In this document: positions 1 to 12,028 of the stretch, in pieces | Position numbering within the stretch: position 1 is the first letter of the stretch | Layout: each line of letters opens with the position of its first letter | Source of the DNA: Selaginella moellendorffii | Lineage: Eukaryota; Streptophyta; Lycopodiopsida; Selaginellales; Selaginellaceae | Assembly: GCF_000143415.4 (NCBI RefSeq) | Contig: NW_003314268.1 | Location: 604,128-668,127, forward strand | Reading direction: 5' to 3' | DNA length: 64,000 nt | The notes under the pieces: generated by a model | The model's database searches: none | Seen by the model: only the letters and a program-made list of their open reading frames with translations | What the model was told of the DNA's origin: nothing | Program-made: the position numbers and the translations under genes

Positions 1-828
1 ATAATAATATCTTTATACATGCTAAAATACTATTATTCTCAAAAATATAAGATTCTCAACTTATGAAATAAAAATTTGAAGAAACTATGCATGACTTTTA
101 TATTACATTAAAGGGTGGCCTAAATATCCCATATTCAACTCTCACTGGTGTAGTGTTCACCAATGAAATATTATTCTTCACCATAAACTCATAATAGCTA
201 TGTGTCTTTAAATCTTTTTTAATTTTCTCATACATCCATGTGTGCACACCTTCCAAACCCGCTCTTAAGCATTTGTAACAATGTTGAAGAAAACTTACCA
301 AATCTATACAACCATTTGTCTTATTCAAATAAAAGTAGCATATGGGATACCAAAGATAATACATATCTACATTAAGCATTCTTGCCATATTTAAAGTAAG
401 ATCTTGAAAAAAATGTTGATATTGCTCTTAAAGCATTGGAGGCAATCTAACTTTTTTAGCAATGTCATAAAGAGGGAACTTTTGTTCAGTTGCACTCAAG
501 ATCACAAATAAAAGAGCTTCACAACACACCTTAAAATGAAGAGGAGGATTGTTGTATAAAGGTGAAAGTGGATTATTGGTTGAGCTTGGAAATGGTAGAG
601 ACTTGTATAAGAGGCCTCCAGAACCAAAACTAAACTTTTTTCAAACCATTACAATACATAAAAAGAATTAAACTCTCCAATAATATGAATTCTTTAATTA
701 ATATACTACATTTCAATTTTGGGAGTAACATTTTATTATGATATGACAATATATTAAATCTTAATTTTCAGTCTTGGTAATGGGGTTACATATTAATTAC
801 AATTTACTATTAGAGACAAGTGGCTATA
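1..828. other. A+T-rich region without recognised gene
   Basis: The stretch is A+T-rich. One open frame (98-388, minus strand, 96 codons) has no motif I recognise and no neighbouring exon. It is more likely a transposon remnant or a chance frame than a gene. Nothing else can be supported here. Confidence 0.5.
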
Positions 829-1938
829 GCGCACGTGGTTTTGACCCTTTATCCTATGGTGATTTACCATAGGATAACACTATGAAGCGGTACCTAAACC
901 CTCCATGTGCCACATGTCACATGCCACGTGTCCAAAAGAACGTGGTGTGGAACTCGAGTTTCAGAGCCTTGGGCCACTGAACGAAGGAATAGTGCCAAAC
1001 TCCTAAGCATGGAGCCAAGGAGTGATGGAACTGGACCACAGAGCAACTCCCGAGCATACAGCCCAAGGAGCGAAGGGACAGGGGCACAAAATGACTTGGA
1101 ACAGTTCTAGAGTATCCAACATCCCAATGCCAAGACCAGCATGCAAAATGAAGCCAAACGGAGTCTGATGCTATTTCGGCATACTAGTGGCCTAACGCGA
1201 GGACATGGGTACTCCACCAGCTAGTATGGTGTGGAGCTTGGGCTTAGACCCAAGCCGGACGCAGAATAAGGACAGGCACACAAGTGAGAGCTAAATTATG
1301 CTTCAGGTTGATCAGCCATACCCAACCTACCCACTATCCCTACTATACATTTGGAACCCCCCACAAGGCCCCCCCCCCCTAAGGAACACACACTTTGGGC
1401 TTTCACCCCAAGCCTCCCTTGGAGTTAGTCTCTGGGACAAGCTCAAAACTTACTAAATATGGAATGGCATTAGTTTGTGAATTTGGACACGGGACAAACA
1501 CCATTGTGTTCAGGTCAATCTCTACATTCTGTAGATATGTCAAATGAGCAAATTTGGACACAGCATTTATGACTGAAATGAGACTAACACAAAGGGCATG
1601 ATAGTGAGGGTGTTTGGCAGACACGGTAAGCTATCATTTAGCGATATTGAGGGACCAAGCTCAATATCGCGGGAGTTCCCAAAACTAACAAGTGCAAGTC
1701 AACAAATGAGTTTCTCTAACCAGGTCAAATATGCTTGACTAAATAGACACTTAAGAATTCCTTCCTTATGCTCATTTGGTCAAGTGCACACGTGAAGACC
1801 AGTTTCTCAACTAGCTTAGGCAGAGACTGATAACGGGTCTAGCAATACCGACCTCCTACCGTCGTGGCAGTAAGAAAAGAGTGTCTGTAAAGACTAGCCG
1901 ACAGGTAACTTTCGATACACGAAGTCACATTTGCGACA
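829..1938 (-). mobile_element. Solo LTR of the LTR1 (LARD-like) family
   Basis: This copy matches along its whole length the LTRs at 21935-23059 and 27435-28577. It shares the terminal hairpin, the CACGTG repeats, the poly-C block and the end GCGACA. It is flanked by CTATA at 824-828 and CTATA at 1939-1943, which fits a 5-bp target duplication. The first four bases expected for the family (TGTA) are absent, as if a TATG/TGTA micro-deletion had fused the duplication to the LTR. It is more diverged than the other two copies and no internal sequence adjoins it, so I read it as a solo LTR left by LTR-LTR recombination. Orientation follows the full-length copy. Confidence 0.75.
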
Positions 1939-1943
1939 CTATA

Positions 1944-2449
1944 GGGTTCAAGAAGTTAAAAACTAGCATATAATTAATATATAACCTTATTTTATATAGC
2001 TGGCTTGCCATATATAATAATAGCAAATGCACATAGGTACACGAGGATGCCTTTTTGCAAGATTATCTTTCAATTTAACAAATATATATAGATTTAACTC
2101 TTTGATTTGTCCACATCATGTATACTACACACTTATAATCCTTGCAAAGATACAATATATCAAGAGGAATATTATATATATAAAAAACTTGAGTGGATTA
2201 CAAAAGTTGTAGAAAGTTTTATGGAGTGGATTTGTTAGTATTTTCCATTGTGTTATTTATTTCTTCTTTTCTCTTACTTTAGACTATTGTTTTGAAAGTA
2301 ACATGAGTATTTTCATCAATAGTGATAATAGTCTCCATATTCCCAAATGAATAATAAGAACTAAAAGTGTAATATAGAGATTGTGATAGTAAAAAAAAAA
2401 TAATATTATCACATTTTTGTATGCTAAAACTACTCATAGATTTATTGTC
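1944..2449. other. A+T-rich spacer with an old repeat (2210-2420)
   Basis: No gene is seen. The part around 2210-2420 is an inverted, diverged copy of 5255-5470. Confidence 0.5.
2210..2420 (+). repeat. Dispersed A+T-rich repeat, inverted relative to 5255-5470
   Basis: The reverse complement of 5255-5470 aligns here over about 200 bp, including the shared words GACTATTGTTTTG / GACTATTATTTTG and AGAAGTGTAATAT / AAAAGTGTAATAT. There is no coding content. The family is unknown; it could be the two arms of an old element or two insertions. Confidence 0.5.
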
Positions 2450-3048
2450 TTTAGGGACTTACTAATCAAGTGAGTAAGCTTCTCAATATAGTCCCCGAGC
2501 GTCATTTTCCCTTGCTAGAAATGTCGAAGTTCTGTACGAGCATTCTCCACATCGTAATGAGGGGCAAAACGTAAACGGAAAGCAGCCTCAAAATCATCCA
2601 TGGTAGACACTGGTGGTTTCTTATCCGCAACACAGGACTCCTCAAGCCAATTCCACCATCGAAGACCCGCATCACGCAAAACCATCGGAATAGCCACTAA
2701 AGCCTCTGCATCTGGAGTTCCTCTAGCAGCCAAGAACTTCTTCACATTGGCTAGCCAAGCGAGACACTCATCCACACCACCATCACCGGAAAAGGTTGGA
2801 ATCTTGAGTCGATCTACCAAAGAAGGCTTACTTGGAGCGCTACCCCGTCCAGCCTCGAGTGCCTCAACACGCCCACACATGGTATCCATCATGCCATGCA
2901 TCTCGTCTTACATCTCTTGCTGATTTTTATTAAGGGCTTGCAGCTCATGAACCACATCTTGAATGGTCCAAATCTCCGCAGCTTTGTCGGCACCATCGTC
3001 GGCACCACCATCAATGATAGGATTCCAGTGTTCAGCTTGGTCGGCCAT
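2450..3048 (-). pseudogene. Truncated Ty3/gypsy gag
   Basis: Read on the minus strand, an ATG at 3046-3048 opens a Gag-like frame that begins MADQAEHWNP and runs past 2515. It has the capsid-type signature LKIPTFSGDG...ECLAWL...WWNWLEE...FRLRFAP typical of plant gypsy Gag. There is an in-frame TAA after about 46 codons and another stop near 2517. After that, readable sequence (GKMTLGDYIEKLTHLISK) continues to about 2450 and is lost. Nucleocapsid and pol are absent. The start lies 12 bp from the primer binding site, so this is the 5' end of an element whose downstream part is deleted. Confidence 0.75.
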
Positions 3049-3060
3049 CGCAACCAATCC

Positions 3061-3070
3061 TCTGATACCA
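3061..3070 (-). other. Primer binding site (tRNA-iMet type) of the truncated gypsy
   Basis: On the minus strand the bases read TGGTATCAGA, the usual plant initiator-methionine tRNA complement. It sits one base after the end of the LTR at 3072. Confidence 0.7.
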
Positions 3071-3071
3071 A

Positions 3072-3304
3072 TGTTATGATCCGGCGCAAAAAGACAAAGA
3101 TCTTGTTGCCCTAGACTATGCTATGCCACCTCTTGAGGTTCCTCACCACCCAACCACCCCCGAGCTACCTCAAAAGCTCCACTGCGCCGCCGCTCCACTG
3201 TGAGCCCTAGGGTAGGTTAAGTCCCTTACCCTAACATGCCTTAATATACCCTTGAGCCTCCCTTTGACCGACGTTGACCACGTAGTCAAAGCTGGCCCCT
3301 AACA
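3072..3304 (-). mobile_element. Short 5' LTR of the truncated gypsy
   Basis: A 233-bp block begins TGTTAGGGGCCAGC and ends ATAACA on the minus strand (TG...CA ends). It is followed directly by a PBS and the gag start. No second copy is in the window, so its borders rest on the terminal dinucleotides and the PBS only. Confidence 0.6.
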
Positions 3305-3349
3305 TTATATATGCACTTATTCATTTCTGAAGCCTTTTGCTTTGTGTAA

Positions 3350-3900
3350 AGGTATATATGTCAGAGTGAATTAAGTTAAGAATGTTGTGGCCAACAGTTC
3401 ATCACTATTTTGTAGAACTTATACATGCACTTGCCTCAACCACCTTTAATAACATTTTTTGATTGGCACAATATTATAAGACATCACTTCTCCTAGTTAT
3501 CATTGCATATACCTCAACTCCACTTATTATGGGAAATGATTATATTCCAATGGAAGTTGTAAGTATTATTACATGTCTTCAAGAACAAGAGTGAGGATGT
3601 AGTTCACTGTTAGGCATACAATAAAATTAGCCACACATACCAACATTGTCAACATTTTTTGAATTGGCATCTTCCATTTTCTAGGTAGGGGCTTTAGCAT
3701 CAACATCTTTTTAGTGTTGCTATAGTGAAAAATTTCAATACAAAGATTGTTGTAAGAAATAAAGAGTTGCATGAGTAATAAAGAGTCCTTATGCAAATAA
3801 GTTAATGACCCCTCCATTTTTTTTTTCAGGAGTATCATCAAGAGATTCACTCAATATCAATTCATTTAGTGTTTATTTTCCAAACTTGTTTTAATAACAA
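3350..3900 (-). repeat. Copy of an old dispersed repeat (family R)
   Basis: Its reverse complement aligns with 47990-48560, for example CCTAGAAAATGGAAGATGC here against TCTAGGAAATGGAGGATGC there, and GGAGGGGTCATTAACTTATT against AGAGGGGTCATTGACTTATT. The copy is degenerate and non-coding. Confidence 0.6.
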
Positions 3901-5254
3901 AAGGTTTCCTATTATCCTCTCTATGTTGGTTATTATGGGCTCAAATTTATCTTCTTTTGCTCAACTTTTTCACATATATTATCATCTACAGTTGCATCAT
4001 ACGGTAAAGCTAGTCTTTATTTTTTATAGCATAACTGTATACATGCATGTGTGTGTGATGAGATGGACTTAGCTATGTATATGGGTGATCTCAAGCTTGA
4101 GCTTTAATTATTGTGAGTCATCTTAAGTCAAGCTTTTAAGCCTTGGTATAAATTAGTTATACCACATTATTTAAAGTATGATTTTGAGGTTTTTCCCCTT
4201 TATTTTATATTTTCTCATCTTTCTTCCATTTCTTTCACTTTTATTCCATTTTATCTCTCTATTTCTACTTTTTCTTTTATCACTTTTATCTCCCTATTAA
4301 TCCTACTAAGTTTACTTCTTGCTCTTTTATTGCCTCTTCAGATCCGTTAAATAGTATTTGTATTACAGCAATTGATGGGCAATTAATTGGAGTATATTGA
4401 TCTCTTATCCTCACCAAATGAGGCTATGATTTAGGCTAGCAGCAAATAAAAGTAATTTAGTGTTATATATGTAGGGTATCCATACATTTATTCTCTAACA
4501 CTTGCTTTTGAGCATTTGTTTTTGACAAGGTTCACAGTTTTCTCTACTTCCTATAGCATGGTTAAGACACTTTTGAAGATCATGGCCTCTTATATTGATA
4601 TGTGGTGTCAAAGCTTGATAGAAGTATTTGATTTTGCAATGATTATTGTCCATTAAATAAAGTGACTATCTTAGATATATACCCTTTTTCTCATATTGCT
4701 AATCTTTTAGATCATCTAAAGAGAAATTACTAATTCACCAAATTCAATTTTACTTCTAGATATTAGCAAGTGCTAATGGTCAAAGAAGATGTTCCTAAGA
4801 CTACTTTCCATATATTATTTGGTTTGTATGAGTTTTTGGTGATGTTGTTTGTAAGATGGGGATGGTCTAAAGTTGAGTTGAGCTCAACTCGGCACAAGTC
4901 AATGTAAGCGAATGTAGTCAAGTATAACTTTTACAAAGAAAATCTATGTTAAAAAATTGAAGATTTTGACAAACTTTAAAATATTAAAATATATAAATAC
5001 CTAGGTCAAAAGTTTCTACTAGATTGAGTTATTTAGAAAAGACAAAGTTCATGAGGACCTATCTATTTTCTTACTATCTTTACAAGGATCATATTTTGAT
5101 TTTAATTTGTTAAAAAAATCTAAACATGAATCAAGATAATTTTTTTTGAACGGTAGCCATTAATAGTGTATATTGGTCATTTACATACTATTCATTCATT
5201 CTAGGGTTCTTAAGTAAATTAAACATTCTGTAAGTAAGAGTTATAGGGCAAATT

Positions 5255-5470
5255 AATGTGAAAATATTAATTTCATTTCACTATCATAATCTTCATATTA
5301 CACTTCTAATCCTTATTACCTATCTGGGAATGTAAAGACTATTGTCACTTTTGATAAAAATGCTTATGTTACTTCCAAAATAATAGTCTAGAACAAAAGA
5401 AATGAAGAAATAAATATAGAAAAAAAACTAAAAAATCTAGTCTATAGAGCTTTCTATGGCATTTTTAATT
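5255..5470 (-). repeat. Dispersed A+T-rich repeat, inverted copy of 2210-2420
   Basis: It aligns in reverse complement with 2210-2420 over most of its length. No open frame is kept in either copy. Confidence 0.5.
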
Positions 5471-7550
5471 TATATATTAATTCATATAAGAAAACTCTAC
5501 TTGCTTGTTTATAGCACAATCCTCCTATATGAGAAGACCAATGTATGTTTTTAGAATGAATCCCCACTAGCATTTTTTAAGAGTCATTTATGAACAATAA
5601 CTCAAAAGTGATATCACATCAAAGAATCAAGTTTATCTACATTTCCAAAACCGAAAGGTATCTCACATAAAGGAATGTATGTGGGCCTGCGTGCTTGCAT
5701 ACGCTACTACTATAATATGGTCTATATTTCCCTATTGTGTATTTTTCTTGAAAGTTGGCACAAGTATAGAAAAGAATATATATAGATGGTCATTAGAATG
5801 ATAAATATTTAGCATGTGTATCTAGAATTCTAGAAGCTCTTCTATTCATAAGTAGACTATGATTATGAAATCTCATTTATGAGATTAACATTTCAAGAAT
5901 CTGAGTATTATTAGTGTCATAATAAATAAATCTCATTCCCAAGACTAAAATTAATATATAAATGCCAAGAAAAGCTCCTTGGAAATTTGAAAAGTTCAAT
6001 ATAAAAATGGCTCAAAGAAAAGTCATTATTACTCATACTTGGGTCCCTAACATCTTATATTAATCTCCACCTCCATCCCTAAGGTTTACCAACATTCCAC
6101 ATTGACCTCCACTATAACCACATTACAATCCTCTTTCTATTGGGGGTTTTTATGAAGTCAAATTAGAGCTCCCTATATATAAAATTTTGAATATTATTAC
6201 TAGAGAGGGATTACCTCAAATGTTTTGAGAGCAGTTGCACATATTTTTGCAAGATCTTGCTCTTAGTACAGCATGATTGTTTAAAAGCACAAAATGCTAT
6301 TATATTTAATGTCTAATATGCTGCTTTTTTTTGGACAAGACAAATGTCTTCATGGGTCTACAAACTTTTCTTGAGCATTATAGTAATTGCTTAACAATAG
6401 GTCTAGAAAGTCTAGAAAGTGTGGATGTACAATAAATTCAAGAACAAGTTATAGACACATCCCACTATTGCTTTATAGTGAGGAACAACATCCCCTTGGG
6501 AAACAATGTATTATATAGTGTAGAATTTGGGTTTTTTAGGCTAATTGCTTTGCTATATATATATAGACACACACACACACAAGGTATTAGAATTAAAGAA
6601 TTTGATTTAGAGATAGCTTGAAAGAAGAAAACATATAGGCTCTCTTGCCACTTAATATATCATTTTTTAGATGTGGATGATAAAGTCAATGATGGGGAGT
6701 TTCCTCAAGTTGAAATCTACTACACCCAATCCATAGAAGAGCTCACTCTTGATTTAGTGGGAATTAGTGAAAAAATTTAGAGTTTGATTCTAAGATGCCT
6801 AATATGCCTTTTTTTCTTGGGTTAGGACAATTTTATGGGCTTTTAAAGTTTTCTTGAGCACTGCCATAACTACTATTTAAATAGTGTTATCACTTCATAT
6901 ATAATTGTTGACAATATTTAAGGATGAGATGGCAACACACAAGCATTACAAATTGATAGTTTCATATGAGAATACCAATTTGCAATTATGGAATATGATA
7001 TTAACATTGACAACTAACACTAACATTATTACTGACATTTTGATATATGATAGGATTTTCTTCTCAAGTAAGGATTCATTTAACTTTTTTCTATCTTATC
7101 ATCAATATATCATTTCCTTCTATACCTCTTTCTATATTGAGATTGTGCTCACTTTCCATTTGTTAAGCTATAGCTTTTGCATACTTTAGGAGACTTCTAA
7201 AACCTCCAACTCTAAAAACTCAAAATGACTGTGATCTATAAAACAAAACTAAACATATATTGAAATCTTAATAAACATAATTTACCTCCTTGAGGTTAAA
7301 GGTACTCTAAGCTAGTGCTTGAATAAATAATATTCTTCAATAGCAAACACTGATTTACCAGAATCATATGCTACCTCCACTATAGAACCATTACTTATTG
7401 TGCAATCAATCACAATACTATCTAATAGGTAATAGAGCTTAAGCAAGATTTACATTGTTGATGGAGTTTCAAATCAATACTTAGAACATATTGCAGATCT
7501 ACTCAACCACAAGATTCGATATGATGTCAGTGGCACTATCGGGCTTGCCT

Positions 7551-8045
7551 GAGGCCAGAAACTACCCAAGGTGGCCAGCCCGAGATTGACCTCAAGAAGT
7601 CTTGGGGTCTGGGAGCCCAAGGTTATTTGAATAACCTTGGCCCCTTGAGGCCAGAAACTACCCAAGGTGGCCAGCTCGAGATTGACCTCAAGAAGTCTTG
7701 GGGTCTGGGAGCCCAAGGTTATTTGAATAACCTTGGCCCCTTGAGGCCAGAAACTACCCAAGGTGGTGAGCCCAAGTTGAACCTCGGGCAATTTGAGGGT
7801 CTGGGGGGCCAAGGTTATTTGAATAACCTTGGCCCTTCAAGGCTAGAAACTGCCCGAGGTGGCGAGCCGAAGCTGGGCCTCAGGTAGTTTGGGGGTCTGG
7901 GGGCCCAAGATTATTTGAATAAACTCGGCCCCTTAAGGCTAGAAATTGCCTAAGATGGCCAGCTTAAGTTGGAGTTCAGGTAGTTTCGGGGTCGGGGCCC
8001 AAGCTAATTTGAATAACCAAGGCCTCTCGAGGCAAGAAACTGCTT
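7551..8045. repeat. 96-bp minisatellite with a palindrome in each unit
   Basis: The word GAGGCCAGAAACT or its variants recurs at 7551, 7647, 7743, 7839, 7935 and 8029. This gives five units of 96 bp and a partial sixth. Each unit holds an inverted repeat with arms CCAAGGTTATT and AATAACCTTGG around a 2-nt centre, perfect in the early units and decayed in the later ones. Because 96 is a multiple of three, open frames of 86-112 codons run through the array; they repeat a 32-residue unit and are not genes. Confidence 0.9.
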
Positions 8046-8214
8046 GGCCTATACCCTATTTTATTTTATCAATAACATAAAATACATTCATATTGTATGT
8101 AAATTTTTTTTAATTTATAAATGATGGTGTCTATAGCACTTTTCAATGTTTAATTTATTGGAGAATTAATATTTTTTTTCCCAATTATATAGAAAGGATA
8201 CATTCTCAACAAGA

Positions 8215-9363
8215 TTTCATACATATTTTGGCTGCTTGTTTTGTATTCACTGTTCCCATTGTTGGAATGAACTGTGCAATCTTCGACAACCAATCCACAA
8301 CCATCATCAAAGTATTATAACCCTTAGACTTCGACAAGCAAGTGACGAAATCAAGTGTCATACTCTAAAATGGCCATATCGGTGCTAGAATGCACTGCAA
8401 CTTTCCAGCCTACTTCTTAGTTCTACACTTACATTGCTGGCATATAGGGCAAGAACAAACATAGTCCATTACATCACCTTCCATACTAAACCAGAAAAAT
8501 CTTTTTTTCAATGAAGCCAGAGTCTTTTGCTGTCCACCATGCCTTGCTGCTGGAACATCATGATGTTCCCATAGAAATAACTGCTGAAGATCCTTAGAGG
8601 GAAGATACAATCTTTCTTGTTTATAAAGTATAAGCCCATCCCGAATTGAGAAGTGAAGCTTTGCATTAGTGCGACTAGCAACTTTCGCTGCTTCGCTACC
8701 AGAGCTCTGCCTCAACAACCCCGCATGGCATGAGATTGTTTTTGCTAATGGATCACTTCCATACGAAGCTCGAACGTCTAACCAGTCCAAACTGATTGCC
8801 AATATTGCTTGAAATTGAGCCTGACGACTCAACACATCCGGAACAATATTGTCTTTACCAGGTTTATATATGATATCAATATCATATCTAGCAAGCTTCT
8901 CTTGCCAATGAGCCTGCTTCGGCGTAAGCTTAGGCTGCGTAGCAAAGTAGCTTAGTGTGTTACTATCTGTATAAATCTTGGTGTGTCCACCCAAGTAATG
9001 TCTTCAGTGTTCCAGAGCCAACACTATAGCAAACATCTCTTTCTCATGTATTGGCCATTTTCGTTGAGTTTCATCCAATTTCTTGGAGTAGAACGCAATG
9101 GGACAATCATGATGCCTTAGCGTAACACCAACCGCTTTGTCACAATCTTGCTGCAACATAGCACCAATAGCATAGCCAGATGCATCACAATGCACTTCGA
9201 AGGATTTATCAAGATCTGGGATCCTAAGAATAGGAATTGTAGTTAAGATCTCCTTCAACCGTACAAAAGCACGCTGGCAAGCTGGTGTCCAATGAAACAG
9301 AATACTACTCTTCATCAACTCAGTTAACGAAAGAGCAATCCTTGCAAAATTGCAGACAAACAC
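8215..9363 (-). pseudogene. Ty3/gypsy pol fragment (RT end, RNase H, integrase start)
   Basis: On the minus strand from 9363 down, the reading frame gives the end of the RT connection region, then RNase H (FEVHCDASGYAIGAML, PIAFYSKKLDETQRKWP). Across an in-frame TGA at about 9005, probably a former TGG, follow TDSNTLSYF and the H2C2 integrase zinc finger (HHD...ARHGG...YVCSCPICQQCK, to 8410). Beyond a further stop the integrase core start is still readable (MTLDFVTCLS, VVDWLSKIAQFIPT) to about 8215. RT proper, protease, gag and LTRs are missing. The left part is lost at a sharp junction near 9363, where the LTR-like sequence of another element begins. It belongs to a different gypsy lineage from the element at 20506-34677. 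Confidence 0.85.
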
Positions 9364-10305
9364 CTCCGACCACTTGGAGGAGTCTCACTCACGACCTCCA
9401 TAAATCCTATTTCGGACTTGGGCTTGCTAGCCCTGAGAATGGCATCCCTGCCACTCAACCTTTGCACTTGGTCCAAGTGCTCCACGTGTCCAATCCCATG
9501 ACTGACACCCAAGGTACCACCAATATACCAGCTCGCTATGCTAGGCCATGCCCATTCACCTTGGTCACATCGGTGGTCCAACACCACCTGCATTGCAACC
9601 CCGTCTCTCCAAGATTGGGCCTTCTGTCCATGAGTGGTCATCCCAAATCCACTCCTTAGCATCCTTAGGATGCCCATAGACATGGGGAATAGCCTTCCCC
9701 AATATCTACTTTCCGATCCTCACCAAGTCCCTTTCTATCCATGGCCATGCTCGCCAACATTGCCACTAGATCAGGGCCCACAGGCCCGACCATTAAGTCC
9801 TATGGTCCTCTAGAACTTCCTCACCATGTAACTATGTCCTTGGTCACCGCACCAGAGCATTACTCCTCTTCATTTCCACAGTCTGAGACTTTGGGACAAC
9901 ATTTCGGTACACCGTGGCCCTACGCGGGCCTCTTAGGTACTCTCCCCGCCTTCCGCCTTTGGTTGCTCTAGCCATGGGCTTAGAGCGAGGTTCCATTAAG
10001 CCACGCCTGGTATCCAAGTAGATAGTGCCACCCACACTTGGACTGGGAGCATCGGCCAGTCGATCTTCCGGGGGAACTAGAGCTGGCTCTTGAACACTTC
10101 ACCAAACTACGCTGCTTGTCGGTCTATGTTCACTCTAGTCTTGGACTTCCGGCAACTCATCACCCAACACTGGGTCCAGCCTTCCTGGGCCAAACTGGCC
10201 TTTCCTGGCCAAACTGGCTCCACTACAGTCCTCCCCTTTACTATACTTTTGGAGCTCACCAAACCCCCTAGGGTCTGGAAGACGAACGCTTTGGGCTTTC
10301 ACCCT

Positions 10306-10885
10306 CTCAGACTTGGACTCGGACTCAGCCTCGGGCTGGGGCTCGCGCTCGTGCTCGCGCTCGGGCTCGCGCTCGTGCTCGCGCTCGGGCTCGCGCTCGG
10401 GCTCGGGCTCAGGCTGGAGCTCGGGCTTGCGCTCGCGCTCGGGCTTGGGCTCACGCTCGCGCTCGCACTCGGGCTCGGCCTCAGGCTCGGCCTCGGGCTC
10501 AGTCTCGGTCTCGGTCTCAGCCCTGGTCCCAGTCTCGGTCCCGGTCTTGGTCCTGACCTCGGACTCCATCTCGGGTCCTTCTCAGACTCCATCTCGGATT
10601 CCATCTCGGGTCCATCTTGGACTCCATCTCGGACTCCATCTCGAACTCCATCTCGGATTCCATCTCGGGTCCATCTCGGACTCTATCTCGGACTCCATCT
10701 CAGTCCATCTCGGACTCCATCTCGGACTCCATCTTAGGTCCATCTCAGACTCCATCTCGGACTCCATCTCGGGTCCATCTCAGAATCCATCTCAAACTCC
10801 ATCTCGGGCTCCATCTCAGGTCCATCTTGGACTCCATCTCGGGTCCTTCTCGGGTCTATCTCGGACTCCATCTCAGACTCTACCA
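10306..10885. repeat. Low-complexity CTCGGG / CATCTCGGACTC repeat tract
   Basis: There are two successive arrays. 10306-10560 is built on CTCGGGCTCGCG-type words. 10560-10885 is built on CCATCTCGGACT / CCATCTCGGGT words of 12-14 bp. Open frames run through all of it on both strands (Ser/Arg, Leu/Gly, Glu/Arg or Met-Glu-Ser repeats) because the array lacks stops; they are not genes. The array sits where the younger LTRs carry a shorter GACTCGATCTCGGA-type array, so it is an expansion of an LTR-internal repeat. Confidence 0.85.
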
Positions 10886-10888
10886 CAT

Positions 10889-12028
10889 TGTAAGGAACCA
10901 ACTCCCCGAGGTGTCGTAGGCTAAAGGATCCCCGAAAGCATGACCAAAATGATAAAGAGTTCATCGGATGGGACCGAGTCTGAGATCGAGTCCAAGACCG
11001 ACTCGAAGACCGAGTTTGAGATAGAGTTCGGAATCGAGTCCGAGGCCGACTTGGAGACTGAGTTCGAGACCGAGTTTGAGACGGAGTCCGAGATCCGAAA
11101 TCGGGTCCGAGACCGAGTCTGAGGTCGAGTCCAAGGTCGGGTCCGAGATCGGGTCCAAAATCGAGTCCGAGATCAAGTCCGAGACCGAATCCAAAGTCGG
11201 ATCCGAGATCGAGTCTGCAATCGAGCAAGAGACTGGGTCCGAGTACTAATACGGGTCAAGGGGTGAAAGCCCAAAGTGTGCGTCTCCCGGGGGGGGGGGG
11301 GGGGTTCCAAAAGTATAGTAGGGATAGTGAGGTCCAGGAACTAGTTTTGAAGGAACTCTCTAGTGGGGCTTCCAAACTGACTTCAGGTTGGGACTGGGAC
11401 CGAGGGGCCTTGGGTGGGAGTGAGCATGGACGTGGTTGGTGCCGGAGGGGCCATCCAAGGAAGTGCTCAAGAGTAGCTCCCACTCCCGAAAGGGAAACCG
11501 ACTGCAGTGCTCCTGGCTCATGTGGAGTGGTGCCCCACTTGAGTACCATGCGGCTCATTGGTCCTCGCCCTTCCTAAGGGCTTGGACCTTCCCTTCAGGA
11601 TAGAAGTGGGGGGTAGAGGTACCCATACCGGGCCGTTAGGCCACAGTGTTTCGCCCCGGCGTCCCGAAGCAAGTGTTGCACCCAAGACTTGGGATTTAGA
11701 GGGTCCTATGATCAAGTCTTATGGTACCAAGGGATGTTAGGAACCTGGAAGCTTGGTGTGCTTGGCTGCTTGTGCTTGTGGGGAGTGTAGCCGAACCTTA
11801 AGTCCAATCTAACCCGGGGAGGGGGATTGGGAGAGATTTGGGAATCCGTGGATGGATGGCTAACACTCTGTTGCTCGTGCAGTGAGTAGCTGAAACCAAG
11901 TAGGACTAAGTAGGAGCTGGTACCATAGGCGGGAACTTTGTTGAGGGAACTTAGCAAAAGCCAAAGCAGTGTTGGACGGATAGACGAGGTGAGCTGGCAA
12001 ATTGGAAAGGAAAAATTTGTGGCTTACA
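10889..12028 (+). mobile_element. Solo chromovirus LTR (LTR2 family) with TSD CACAT
   Basis: The 1140-bp unit begins TGTAAGGAACCAACTC and ends GTGGCTTACA. It is the reverse complement of the LTRs at 20506-21651 and 33531-34677 over its full length. CACAT at 10884-10888 is repeated exactly at 12029-12033. No internal sequence adjoins it, so it is a solo LTR. Its orientation is opposite to the full element. It contains the GAGTCCGAGAC-type array (10970-11240) and a 14-base G run (11290-11303). Confidence 0.9.

Larger units (their letters stand above)
3305..7500. other. A+T-rich transposon desert
   Basis: No gene can be supported in this 4.2-kb stretch. It holds two old dispersed repeats (3350-3900 and 5255-5470) and many short chance open frames without motifs. 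A short TA/CA run lies near 6556-6580. Confidence 0.5.

Noticed and set aside
7474-7887. Open frames with a repeated 32-residue unit
   Set aside because: The 96-bp minisatellite is divisible by three, which explains open frames on both strands.
10090-11228. Several long overlapping open frames with Ser/Arg, Leu/Gly or Glu repeats
   Set aside because: They arise on both strands from the same low-complexity array inside LTR sequence; no start context, domain or flanking exon.
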